64,000 bases of DNA, taken from NCBI GenBank assembly GCA_964544955.1, contig CAZJEB010000008.1:1-64000 (forward strand), given 5' to 3'. The notes below the pieces were generated by a model that worked only from the letters and a program-made list of their open reading frames with translations, was not told the origin of the DNA and searched no databases. This DNA is from JAAZPT01 sp964544955. Lineage in GTDB: Bacteria > Bacillota > Clostridia > Christensenellales > Aristaeellaceae. Below are positions 16,078 through 24,197 of the stretch, piece after piece (positions within the stretch are counted from its first letter, which is position 1; each line of letters opens with the position of its first letter). Made by a program: the position numbers and the translations under genes.

Positions 16078-17835
16078 TTAAATTTCCTCATCTGTGTAAA
16101 GGGGTTTTTGTGCATAATGAGTATGTAGCAATTTGTGGCTTAAGTGACCATTTGGTTCTAACAAGAAATCTTTGTACAATGCAATAATTTCATCGTTTTC
16201 ATGGCTCTTACGTTTTGGTTTGCCAGCATCTTCATTATATAATGCCATAGCCCTAATTTTTAGTGGATCACATTTTTCACGAACTTGAGGTGTAATAATT
16301 GGTTGCCCACCGCCGTTTACGCAACCACCAGGGCATGCCATAACTTCGATAAAGTCGTAATGCTTTTTACCACTCTTAATATCATCAAGCATTGCAGCAG
16401 CATTATTTAAGCCGTGAACAACTGCACATTTAAGTTTTACATCACCTAAATCTATAACAGCTTCTTTTAAGCCTTTAACGCCCCTGATTTCTTCAAAATC
16501 AACTTTATCTAATGTTTTACCAGTAATTTTTTCGTATGCTGTACGCAATGCTGCTTCAGCAACACCACCTGTAGCGCCAAATATAACGCCAGCGCCTGTG
16601 CTTTCGCCCATTAGTTTATCAAAAGGCATATCTGGTAGGTTAACAAAATCAATACCAGCTTCCTTAACCATACGAGCTAATTCCCTTGTGGTAATAACAG
16701 CATCAACATCCCTTAATCCGTCAACTTCCATTTCAGGCCTTACTTTTTCATACTTTTTAGCAGTACAAGGCATAACGGAAACTGTAACAATATCTTTAGG
16801 GTCTATACCTGCAATTTTAGCATAATATGTTTTTATTGTAGCACCTGCCATTTGGTGAGGTGACTTACAGCTTGATACATTAGGCAAGAATTCTGGATAA
16901 TATTGTTCACAGAATTTAACCCATGCTGGGCAGCAAGATGTTGTCATAGGTAATACACCATTGTTTGATACACGGTTTACAAGTTCAGCTGATTCTTCCA
17001 TTATTGTTTCATCAGCACCAAAGTTTGTATCAAATACACGGTCAAAGCCTAACCTGTGAAGGGCAGCAGCCATTCTACCAGTTACGCTTGTACCCATAGG
17101 CAAGCCAAACTCTTCACCTAAAGCAGCACGAACTGCAGGAGCAGGTTGTACTACAACGTGTTTTGTTGGGTCTGCTAAGTATTCCCATACTCTATCGGTT
17201 TCATCTTTTTCACGTAATGCACCAACTGGGCAAGCAATTATACATTGGCCACAATTAACACATGCTGTGTTTGCAAGGCTCATATCCCAAGCAGATTCAA
17301 TAGCTGTTTCAATACCACGGTTTACTGGGCCTATAACGCCTGTATATTGGTTTTTGGAACAAACAGCTACGCACCTACGGCAAAGTATGCACTTATTGTT
17401 GTCACGAACTATAGAATCTGATACGCTATCAACTTTATTATCTGTCATGTAGCCAGCAAAGCGATCGCCATTTTCTATACCCATTTCAACACATAGCTTT
17501 TGTAATTCGCAGTTTTGGCTCCTTACGCAGCTTAAGCATTTTTTATCGTGGTTACTTAGCAATAATTCTAAGTTCATTTTCCTAGCTTTACGAACAGCAG
17601 CGGTGTTTGTTTTAACAACCATGCCATTTGTAGCTGGTAATACGCAACTTGCTTGTAATGAACGTGCACCAGTATCAACAACGCACATACGGCAAGCGCC
17701 AATTTCGTTTATGTCTTTTAGAAAACATAATCTTGGTATTTTAATATTAACTTTATCTGCAGCTTCTAAAACGGTTGTACCAGCAGGTACTTCCACTTCT
17801 ATGCCATCAATGGTAAGTTTAATAAGTTCTGCCAT
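16078..17835 (-). CDS. hydA: [FeFe] hydrogenase catalytic subunit (NADH-linked, trimeric type)
   Basis: Reduces protons to H2. 585 residues: an N-terminal [2Fe-2S] ferredoxin domain (C37, C48, C51, C64), a His-ligated cluster (H96, C100, C103, C109), a dicluster domain (C149-x2-C-x2-C-x3-C159; C192-x2-C-x2-C-x3-C202-P), then the H-cluster domain with L1 TSCCPAW (299-305), L2 MPCTAKKYE (355-363) and L3 MACPGGCVNGGGQP (499-512). The C-terminal small-subunit-like tail with LLHTHYAQKPLY is present. The gene order (hydC, GHKL, [2Fe-2S], hydB, hydA) marks the multimeric NAD(H)-dependent, often bifurcating, class. Maturases HydE/F/G are not in this window. Confidence 0.97.
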   Translation of the reverse strand: MAELIKLTIDGIEVEVPAGTTVLEAADKVNIKIPRLCFLKDINEIGACRMCVVDTGARSLQASCVLPATNGMVVKTNTAAVRKARKMNLELLLSNHDKKCLSCVRSQNCELQKLCVEMGIENGDRFAGYMTDNKVDSVSDSIVRDNNKCILCRRCVAVCSKNQYTGVIGPVNRGIETAIESAWDMSLANTACVNCGQCIIACPVGALREKDETDRVWEYLADPTKHVVVQPAPAVRAALGEEFGLPMGTSVTGRMAAALHRLGFDRVFDTNFGADETIMEESAELVNRVSNNGVLPMTTSCCPAWVKFCEQYYPEFLPNVSSCKSPHQMAGATIKTYYAKIAGIDPKDIVTVSVMPCTAKKYEKVRPEMEVDGLRDVDAVITTRELARMVKEAGIDFVNLPDMPFDKLMGESTGAGVIFGATGGVAEAALRTAYEKITGKTLDKVDFEEIRGVKGLKEAVIDLGDVKLKCAVVHGLNNAAAMLDDIKSGKKHYDFIEVMACPGGCVNGGGQPIITPQVREKCDPLKIRAMALYNEDAGKPKRKSHENDEIIALYKDFLLEPNGHLSHKLLHTHYAQKPLYTDEEI

Positions 17836-17856
17836 TTATATATCCTCCTTATATGC

Positions 17857-19659
17857 TTAGCGTTTTTCAATAGAATTGAAGCGGCATTTTTCCATACATG
17901 CACCACATTTAATGCACTTGTCTTGGTCGATATGGTGTACTTTTTTAACTTCACCAGATATACAACCAACAGGGCAAACCCTTGCGCATGCTGTGCAACC
18001 ACGGCAATCATCTTTAATGATGTATTGCAACAATGCTTGACATTGATGTGCGGGGCACTTTTTATCCCTAATATGTGCTTCATATTCGCTACGGAAATGC
18101 TTAATTGTGCTAAGTACAGGGTTAGGAGCTGTTTGACCTAAACCACATAAGGATGTGCTCTTGATCATTTCACCTAATTCTTCAAGTTTTTCAATATCGC
18201 CTTCCTTACCTTTACCTTCAACGATACGTTCAAGAATTTCTAACATTCTTTTTGTACCAATACGGCAAGGTGTACATTTACCGCAACTTTCATCAACAGT
18301 AAAGTCAAGGAAGAACCTTGCTAAGTCAACCATACAGTTATCTTCGTCTACAACTATCATACCGCCAGAGCCCATCATGGAGCCTATAGCTGTTAGTGTA
18401 TCGAATTCAATTGGAACATCTAATTGTGCTGCAGGTATGCAACCACCTGATGGGCCACCTGTTTGCACAGCCTTAAATGCTTTGCCCTTAGGAATACCAC
18501 CGCCGATATCGTAAATAACTTTACGTAAAGGTGTACCCATAGGAATTTCAACAAGGCCTGTATTATTAATTTTACCACCAAGAGCAAATACTTTTGTACC
18601 TGGGGACTTTTCTGTACCCATAGTTCTAAACCATTCTGCACCCTTTAGTAAAATTTGTGGTACGTTTGCAAAAGTTTCAACGTTGTTTTCCATTGTGGGT
18701 TTTGCAAATAAACCTTTTACAGCTGGGAATGGTGGGCGTGGACGAGGTTCGCCACGGTTACCTTCTATAGAAGCCATAAGGGCTGTTTCTTCACCACATA
18801 CGAATGCACCAGCGCCTAAACGAATTTGAATATCAAAATCAAAGCCTGAGCCTAAAATATCTTTACCAAGTAAACCATATTCACGTGCTTGTTTAATTGC
18901 AATACCTAAACGTTTAACAGCGATAGGATATTCAAACCTTACATAAACATAACCTTCATGAGCTCCACAAGCATAACCAGCTATTGTCATAGCTTCAACT
19001 ATACAGTGAGGGTCGCCTTCCAAAACGGAACGGTCCATGAATGCGCCTGGGTCACCTTCGTCGGCGTTACAAGCAATGTATTTAACATCGCCTTCAGCTT
19101 GGCGTGTAAACTTCCATTTTAAGCCTGTGGAGAAACCACCGCCACCACGGCCTCTAAGTCCGCTATCTTGAACAACTTTAATAACTTCATCAGGTGTCAT
19201 TTCGCTAAGAACTTTACCCAATGCTTTATAGCCGTCAAAAGCAATATATTCATCTATATTTTCGGGGTCAACTAAGCCACAGTTACGTAATGCAATACGT
19301 TCTTGATCCTTATAGAAAGGAATATCTGTTAAGCTTTCTGGTAGAACTTCTTCAGCACCGTGTTCTGCATGATCTTTATATACAAATTCATCAACAATAC
19401 GGCCTTTTAAAAGGTGTTCACTAACAATTTTATCAATATTATCTTCAGTTACGCGGGCATAGAATGTACCTTCTGGGTAAACTATAACTATAGGGCCAGC
19501 TTCGCATAAACCAAAGCAACCAGTACGTATTACTTTAACTTCTTTATCTAAGTTATTTTCAGCTAATTTTTCTTCAAAGCGCTTAATAATTTTTGGTGTG
19601 CCGGATGATGTACAGCCAGTACCACCGCAAACTAGCACATGAGAGCGAAATAGTTCCAT
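17857..19659 (-). CDS. hydB: Hydrogenase NADH/FMN-binding subunit (NuoF-like)
   Basis: 600 residues that carry electrons between NAD(H) and the hydrogenase. Domains, in order: a thioredoxin-like [2Fe-2S] domain (CGGTGCTSSG and CFGLCEAGP), the NuoF core with NAD/FMN motifs (GLRGRGGGGFSTGLKW, CNADEGDPGAFMDR, CGEETALMASIEG), a [4Fe-4S] site (ESCGKCTPCRIGT), and a C-terminal dicluster ferredoxin (CRGCTACARVCPVGC, CIKCGACMEKC). This domain set matches HydB/HndC of confurcating hydrogenases, where oxidation of NADH and of reduced ferredoxin is coupled. 21 bp separate it from hydA. Confidence 0.96.
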   Translation of the reverse strand: MELFRSHVLVCGGTGCTSSGTPKIIKRFEEKLAENNLDKEVKVIRTGCFGLCEAGPIVIVYPEGTFYARVTEDNIDKIVSEHLLKGRIVDEFVYKDHAEHGAEEVLPESLTDIPFYKDQERIALRNCGLVDPENIDEYIAFDGYKALGKVLSEMTPDEVIKVVQDSGLRGRGGGGFSTGLKWKFTRQAEGDVKYIACNADEGDPGAFMDRSVLEGDPHCIVEAMTIAGYACGAHEGYVYVRFEYPIAVKRLGIAIKQAREYGLLGKDILGSGFDFDIQIRLGAGAFVCGEETALMASIEGNRGEPRPRPPFPAVKGLFAKPTMENNVETFANVPQILLKGAEWFRTMGTEKSPGTKVFALGGKINNTGLVEIPMGTPLRKVIYDIGGGIPKGKAFKAVQTGGPSGGCIPAAQLDVPIEFDTLTAIGSMMGSGGMIVVDEDNCMVDLARFFLDFTVDESCGKCTPCRIGTKRMLEILERIVEGKGKEGDIEKLEELGEMIKSTSLCGLGQTAPNPVLSTIKHFRSEYEAHIRDKKCPAHQCQALLQYIIKDDCRGCTACARVCPVGCISGEVKKVHHIDQDKCIKCGACMEKCRFNSIEKR

Positions 19660-19684
19660 TAATTATACCTCCTGATTATTTAAA

Positions 19685-20068
19685 TTATTTGTCGTTTTCC
19701 ATTGCTTTACCGATTGTGTATTCGGTAACTGGGCTTCCGTTTACTATATGTTCAGAAACTATTCTTCCAACCATTTCTGGTTTAACATGAACATATGTAA
19801 CCTTTTCTTTACCAGGTATAATAACGTCCAACATAGGCTCTAAACGGCACATGCCAATACAACCAGTTTGTGTAACGCTAACATTGCTTAAATTACGGCG
19901 TTCAAGTTCCTTCATGAATTCCATCATAACAGGCCTTGCACCAGCAGCAATACCACATGTAGCCATACCGATAACAACGCGTGCACGGTTGTCATCATCT
20001 TTTCTTAAATTAATGCTATTTAGGGTTTTTTGCCTTATAGCTTCTAATTGTTCTAAACTTTTTCTCAT
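19685..20068 (-). CDS. Thioredoxin-like [2Fe-2S] ferredoxin of the hydrogenase operon (HndB-like)
   Basis: The ATG at 20068 (product starting MRKSLEQLEAIRQ, 127 residues) has GGAGG 8 bases upstream. A longer reading from a TTG at 20083 would start on that Shine-Dalgarno itself, so I reject it. A helical N-terminus of about 30 residues is followed by a thioredoxin-like ferredoxin with C-x(n)-C (ATCGIAAGA) and CIGMC. It resembles HndB of NADP-reducing hydrogenases. The proposed role is electron transfer within or to the HydABC complex. Only one base separates it from the preceding gene. Confidence 0.88.
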   Translation of the reverse strand: MRKSLEQLEAIRQKTLNSINLRKDDDNRARVVIGMATCGIAAGARPVMMEFMKELERRNLSNVSVTQTGCIGMCRLEPMLDVIIPGKEKVTYVHVKPEMVGRIVSEHIVNGSPVTEYTIGKAMENDK

Positions 20069-20069
20069 A

Positions 20070-20618
20070 TTAAATTCCTCCAAACAAAGGTTTCATATCT
20101 TCTGTAAGAGTATCATCTATCCATTTTACTATATCAGGCTCGTTTATTGGTACACCGGCTAAAACGGTTTTAATTTCCCTAGTATCAAACTCAAATTCAT
20201 CACTAGGGTTTTTAACACTAAATACAAATTCAGGAGTATCGGGGTTTGTAACAATTAGTGTAATAAATGTGCCTATCATATCACCAAGGGGAAGGCAATC
20301 TATATTATCTGTTTTAAAACAGGCAATAAGTTCTGTGCCTACACCTAAAGTACTTTTAATATCCACATAGCCACCACTTAACTCAGCATTAGATAACAAC
20401 AATGGTATGCCTAGGCCTACCCTTCTTGTAGTTCTACCCGTAGTAAAGGGGCTTTTTACACTGTTTACAAATTCCTCACTCATGCCCTTGCCATTATCAA
20501 TAATTTTAAAAACAAGGCTATTATCTGCAAAGTATTCAAAACGTATTTGTATAAGGCTTGCATTTGCAGTTATGCTATTTTGCACCAAATCTAAAATGTG
20601 TAATGATATATCCCGCAT
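20070..20618 (-). CDS. GHKL-type ATP-binding protein of the hydrogenase operon
   Basis: 182 residues. The N-terminal 105 residues are a histidine-kinase-type ATPase domain: N box LVQNSITANA (11-20), G1 DNGKGM (41-46), a lid region with SPFTTGRTTRRVGLGIPLL (G2), and no H-box/dimerisation domain. The rest is an uncharacterised alpha/beta segment. Genes of this kind recur in NADH-dependent [FeFe] hydrogenase operons, where their role is unclear (signalling, or a serine-kinase-like regulator). Start and stop are tightly packed: 6 bp from hydC and 1 bp from the next gene, indicating translational coupling. Confidence 0.85.
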   Translation of the reverse strand: MRDISLHILDLVQNSITANASLIQIRFEYFADNSLVFKIIDNGKGMSEEFVNSVKSPFTTGRTTRRVGLGIPLLLSNAELSGGYVDIKSTLGVGTELIACFKTDNIDCLPLGDMIGTFITLIVTNPDTPEFVFSVKNPSDEFEFDTREIKTVLAGVPINEPDIVKWIDDTLTEDMKPLFGGI

Positions 20619-20624
20619 AGCATA

Positions 20625-21104
20625 TTACATGTGTTTTGATTCGTAATCTTTTATAACATTAGGAACTTCATCTGGCTTTAAGCGACCATAAACTTCCTCA
20701 TTAATTGTTATAACAGGGGCTAAGCCACAAGCACCTAGGCAACGGGTTGCAAGCAAGGTGTAGTTACCATCTTCACCTGTTTCGCCAACAGGTATGTTAA
20801 GCTCTTTGCTTAAACGTTGAAGAACTTCGTTTGATCCCTTAACGTAGCAAGCTGTACCTAAACATACTGAAATTGTGTGCCTACCTCTAGGCTTAAGTGT
20901 GAATTGAGCATAGAATGTTACAACACCATAAATTTCTGAAAGGGTATAGTTTAGTTCTTTTGCAATAATCTTTTGTACATCCTCTGGTACACAACCAAAA
21001 ATGTTTTGAGCTTCTTGCAAAACAGGCATTAAAGGACCTTGTACGTTCCTGTTTTGGTCAATTACCTTTGCTAGCAAATCGTATCTGCTGTCTTTGTTGG
21101 GCAT
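20625..21104 (-). CDS. hydC: Hydrogenase NuoE-like [2Fe-2S] subunit
   Basis: 159 residues of the thioredoxin-like NuoE family: a helical N-terminal domain (LMPVLQEAQNIFGCVPEDVQ), then a [2Fe-2S] site CLGTAC ... CLGAC. It partners HydB (NuoF-like) in NADH electron transfer. It is first in the five-gene hydrogenase operon. AGGAGG lies 7 bases before the ATG, and an inverted repeat lies in the 5' leader. Confidence 0.95.
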   Translation of the reverse strand: MPNKDSRYDLLAKVIDQNRNVQGPLMPVLQEAQNIFGCVPEDVQKIIAKELNYTLSEIYGVVTFYAQFTLKPRGRHTISVCLGTACYVKGSNEVLQRLSKELNIPVGETGEDGNYTLLATRCLGACGLAPVITINEEVYGRLKPDEVPNVIKDYESKHM

Positions 21105-21125
21105 ATTTTACCTCCTAATTATTCT

Positions 21126-21145
21126 ATTGATAAATAATTATCAAT
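21126..21145 (-). promoter_or_regulatory. Inverted repeat in the hydrogenase leader (candidate operator)
   Basis: ATTGATA-6-TATCAAT lies 22-41 bases before the hydC start and about 20-40 bases downstream of the predicted transcription start. It resembles a Fur-family 7-1-7 box (TGATAAT-n-ATTATCA) with an extra central base, and does not match the Rex consensus. It may be a roadblock operator for a metal or redox repressor. Inference from pattern only. Confidence 0.4.
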
Positions 21146-21170
21146 ACAACGTAAATTAATACCATATTAT

Positions 21171-21179
21171 ATTATATCA
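21171..21179 (-). promoter_or_regulatory. Extended -10 promoter of the hydrogenase operon
   Basis: The minus strand reads TGATATAAT, a perfect -10 with TGn. The -35 region is AT-rich with no clear hexamer at 17 bp. The surroundings hold several overlapping TATAAT-like hexamers. Confidence 0.55.
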
Positions 21180-21208
21180 TATTATTGTAAAATATTGATA
21201 AAATTAGA

Positions 21209-21242
21209 TAAGCTTAACTCAAATTAATTTGAGTTAAGCTTA
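21209..21242. terminator. 34-bp perfect palindrome, probable terminator of the CNNM/CorC gene
   Basis: The half-site AAGCTTAACTCAAATT is followed directly by its exact reverse complement, and one more pair extends it at the ends. As RNA it would form a stem of about 15 bp with a tiny AT loop. On the minus strand the following bases are T-rich but not a clean run. It lies 49 bp after the CorC gene stop and about 35 bp upstream of the hydrogenase promoter, so it may also be an operator. Confidence 0.6.
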
Positions 21243-21290
21243 ATTTTGTTATTTATTTGTATTTTTTAATATATTTTATATATTAGTAAA

Positions 21291-22565
21291 TTAATCTGTT
21301 TGATCTTTGTTGGGTTGATTTTTTAATGTAAGTTTTATTTCTATCGCCCTATACATATCAGCCTCTGTAACTAAAACAATTACATCATCTGTTTCAAAAC
21401 TATCGCCAGCTTTTGGTATAGCATTTAACTTATCATTTATCCAACCACCAACAGTGTTTGCATCTGTATCATCATCAATATTAAGATAATCAAATACATC
21501 CTCAAGTTCTGCAAAGGTGTTTATAAGGTAAGTATTCTCATCAAGTTTGGTTATAAACTCGTTACTATCGTCAGTTTCATCAAGTATATCGCCAACAAGT
21601 TCTTCAAGTATATCCTCCATGGTAACTATACCCATGGTACCACCATATTCATCGGCAACGAATACAAGGTGCCTTTTCTCTTTTTGTAACATTTGTAGCA
21701 AATCATGAATTTTCATATTAGGTGTTACAAATATTGGGGATTGAAGAATATCTTTAAGGAGTTTACTTCCCTTCATAACATGATTTATAAAATCTTTAAA
21801 GTGTAGTACTCCAATAATATCATCAAGGTTTTCATCATAAACTGGCAACCTAGAATATTCACTTTCTGCAAAAGCGGAAAGTACATCATCATTATCCTCG
21901 TTCATTTGTACAGCTTTTACTTGAGTTCTTGGTGTAAGTATATCGGTAACCCTTAAATCTGCAAACTCAATTGCATTTTTAATTAGATCGCCTTCCTCTA
22001 CATTAAAGCCGCCAAGATCTGTTGCTTCATCAATAATTGTAATAAGCTCGTTATCCGTAATAACTGACTGTTCCCCTGATGTTTTAAAAACCTTGGATAT
22101 AAACTGTTTCCATTTATAGAACAACCAGTTTATTGGGGTAAATAGTTTATGGAAAACGCTTAGAGCAGGCGTAAAAGCAAGAACTACTTTTTCCGCATTT
22201 TCCTTTGCCATGCTTTTAGGTGTAATTTCGCCAAATATTAATACAACAATTGTAATAACTATTGTTGATATAGTTGAGCCAATTTCACCCATTAGCGAAA
22301 CAAAGAATAATGTAGCTAATGATGCTAGGTAGATATTTACAATATTGTTACCTACCAATGTTGTTGAAAGCAATGTGTCAAAGTTTTCGCATAGTTTTAA
22401 TGCAGCCTTTGCCTTTTTATTGCCTTGGTTTGCCATGGATTTTAGCCTTGTTCTATTTACTGTAGAAAAAGCTGTTTCCGTGGCTGAGAAGAATGCTGAA
22501 AAAGAAACCAATATCAGCATTATGATAATTGTTATTACCGGGTTACTACTGTGACCGTCGTCCAC
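21291..22565 (-). CDS. CNNM/CorC-family membrane protein (HlyC/CorC transporter)
   Basis: A GTG at 22565 (product starting MDDGHSSNPVITI, 424 residues) has AGGAG 8 bases upstream. An earlier in-frame GTG at 22574 overlaps that site, so I take the later start. Domains: an N-terminal DUF21/CNNM membrane domain (three to four TM segments, FFSATETAFSTVNRTRLK, VFGEITPKSMAKENAE), a CBS pair (TPRTQVKAVQMNEDNDDVLSAF... through GGTMGIVTMEDILEELVGDI) and a C-terminal CorC/HlyC domain. Family members move or sense Mg2+ and other divalent cations. It is last in the divIVA-side run. Confidence 0.88.
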   Translation of the reverse strand: MDDGHSSNPVITIIIMLILVSFSAFFSATETAFSTVNRTRLKSMANQGNKKAKAALKLCENFDTLLSTTLVGNNIVNIYLASLATLFFVSLMGEIGSTISTIVITIVVLIFGEITPKSMAKENAEKVVLAFTPALSVFHKLFTPINWLFYKWKQFISKVFKTSGEQSVITDNELITIIDEATDLGGFNVEEGDLIKNAIEFADLRVTDILTPRTQVKAVQMNEDNDDVLSAFAESEYSRLPVYDENLDDIIGVLHFKDFINHVMKGSKLLKDILQSPIFVTPNMKIHDLLQMLQKEKRHLVFVADEYGGTMGIVTMEDILEELVGDILDETDDSNEFITKLDENTYLINTFAELEDVFDYLNIDDDTDANTVGGWINDKLNAIPKAGDSFETDDVIVLVTEADMYRAIEIKLTLKNQPNKDQTD

Positions 22566-22583
22566 AATACACACTCCTTGTGT

Positions 22584-23132
22584 TTACTTAAATTTTTCCT
22601 TACTAGCGTCTAATTGTTTTTTTACATCCTCAAGTACGCTATGGAATTTTTCTTGATAACTATCAAAAGATGACTTTAATGTACCAATTTCTTTTGTTAA
22701 TAGTTCTTTTTTCTCGCTTAAGCCACTAATTGCAGCATCAGCTTCTGCTTGTGCTTTTGCTTTTACTTCTTCAGCAAACTTATTAGCATCAGCAATTGTT
22801 GTATCATATACTTTTTGTGCATTAACAAGCAATTGTGTTGCCCTTTCAGCACTTACAGCACTTTCACTTTTTGGAGCTAATGCCAATTTTGCCTTTGCTT
22901 CAGCAGACTCCCTTTGAGCATCCTTTAATAGTTGTTGAAGGCGAGCAATTTCAACATCACGTTTTTCCAAAGCGGACCTATCAACTACATCTGCATTATT
23001 TTCCTTTTGTTCATCAAGGTAATCTAAATAATCACAAATTTCATCAAGGAAAGCATTAACTTCATCAACGTTGTAGCCTTGTGGCGATTGGTGGAATTGC
23101 TTATTAGCAATAATTTCAACTGACATATTCAT
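22584..23132 (-). CDS. divIVA: DivIVA-domain cell division protein
   Basis: 182 residues. The N-terminal membrane-binding DivIVA segment (IIANKQFHQSPQGYNVDEVNAFLDEICDYLD) is followed by coiled-coil sequence with a long Ala/Glu/Lys stretch (about 75-175). DivIVA senses membrane curvature at poles and septa. Position downstream of ylmH matches the Bacillus order. GGAGG lies 7 bases upstream of the ATG. Confidence 0.93.
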   Translation of the reverse strand: MNMSVEIIANKQFHQSPQGYNVDEVNAFLDEICDYLDYLDEQKENNADVVDRSALEKRDVEIARLQQLLKDAQRESAEAKAKLALAPKSESAVSAERATQLLVNAQKVYDTTIADANKFAEEVKAKAQAEADAAISGLSEKKELLTKEIGTLKSSFDSYQEKFHSVLEDVKKQLDASKEKFK

Positions 23133-23156
23133 GGGAATTCCTCCTAATTTTTATAT

Positions 23157-23909
23157 TTATTTACTAGTGAAAAGTTCAAGTTCTACAGGTAATCTGTTCT
23201 TTTTTGTTGGTGAACCTATGGCATTTACTATAACCCTACCATGGCCCCTTACTGAAAGCATATCACCTATATCAATTTTTACATCTGGCCGTTTTTCCTC
23301 AATATGGTTTAAGCTTACCATGCCTTGGCTAACTAATAAGGCTGCCTTGCTTCGGCTTAGGTTTAAAGCTGAAGATAATATCGCATCCAAACGTGGAGAT
23401 GATACTGTAATTCGCTTTTCCGTTCCCGTTTTTTTACCTAGTTCAGGCAAGCTTTCCATAATTTCCAAATTAACGCTTATATTACCTATTTTGCCCAAAT
23501 TATTATAAACATAGTTGAGCATATTTGAACTACAAAACACATATGCCACATTATCCATTACAACTATATCCCCTAAAACATCACGTTTTAAGCCTTGGGA
23601 AAGTATTGTACCCATAATTTGCCTATGGGTGGGTAAAGGATTGTTGGGGGCTGGTGTTATTTTTAAGCAACCAATAGGGAAATCTAACAGATGCGGCTCA
23701 CTATAATCATCATAAAAGGCTGCAATAGTTCTTTCGGCAAAATCATAGCCACCAAAGTTTTTATAAAAGCAATTGTTTTTATAGGCTATAGATTTAAGCA
23801 TAGTAGCTTGGGCAGGGCTTATAAAAAATGTATATGCAACTTGCCCGCTTTTTGATGCCTTAACAGCAACATCTTTTATATGATCTAGGCTAATATCATT
23901 ATTTGCCAT
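23157..23909 (-). CDS. ylmH: YlmH-family S4-domain RNA-binding protein
   Basis: 250 residues. The C-terminal S4 domain (LDAILSSALNLSRSKAALLVSQGMVSLNHIEEKRPDVKIDIGDMLSVRGHGRV) is clear. The N-terminal part has the YlmH phrase NFGGYDFAERTIAAFYDD followed by FPIGCLKITP. In Firmicutes YlmH binds stalled 50S-peptidyl-tRNA complexes and rescues ribosomes. It overlaps the ylmG stop by one base and lies in the conserved ylm division cluster. Confidence 0.93.
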   Translation of the reverse strand: MANNDISLDHIKDVAVKASKSGQVAYTFFISPAQATMLKSIAYKNNCFYKNFGGYDFAERTIAAFYDDYSEPHLLDFPIGCLKITPAPNNPLPTHRQIMGTILSQGLKRDVLGDIVVMDNVAYVFCSSNMLNYVYNNLGKIGNISVNLEIMESLPELGKKTGTEKRITVSSPRLDAILSSALNLSRSKAALLVSQGMVSLNHIEEKRPDVKIDIGDMLSVRGHGRVIVNAIGSPTKKNRLPVELELFTSK

Positions 23910-24172
23910 TATGCAAGTAGTGAAACTATCCTTTCAAGTATACCTAACAAGAAAAATACTGCTATTGGTGTTACATCAAAGGCTATATTTTTTAAAGCAG
24001 GAAACCATTGATAAAGCTTAACCCTAACTGGGCTTAAAACTGGCTCAGAAATCCCCTTCAAAAATTGTGTTATTTGATGGTTTGGTAATAAAAGACTAAG
24101 TATTAAATACGCTAGTATTGCCCAAGAGTAAATAGTTACTGCTATGGACACTAACCTAAAAATTATACCCAT
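23909..24172 (-). CDS. ylmG: YggT/YlmG-family membrane protein
   Basis: 87 residues from the ATG at 24172, which has GAGGAGA at 6-bp spacing. The in-frame ATG at 24187 starts inside that site. There are two hydrophobic segments (about residues 3-26 and 63-85) and, between them, the YggT signature phrase ISEPVLSPVRVKLYQWFP. The family is involved in septum/Z-ring arrangement or osmoadaptation; the molecular function is unknown. Placed between sepF and ylmH as in Bacillus. Confidence 0.88.
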   Translation of the reverse strand: MGIIFRLVSIAVTIYSWAILAYLILSLLLPNHQITQFLKGISEPVLSPVRVKLYQWFPALKNIAFDVTPIAVFFLLGILERIVSLLA

Positions 24173-24197
24173 TATTGTTCTCCTCATTTTTGTTTAT

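Noticed and set aside
16598..19790. Several plus-strand open frames opposite the hydrogenase genes
   Set aside because: They are shadows of hydA and hydB with no ribosome binding sites and no recognisable product.
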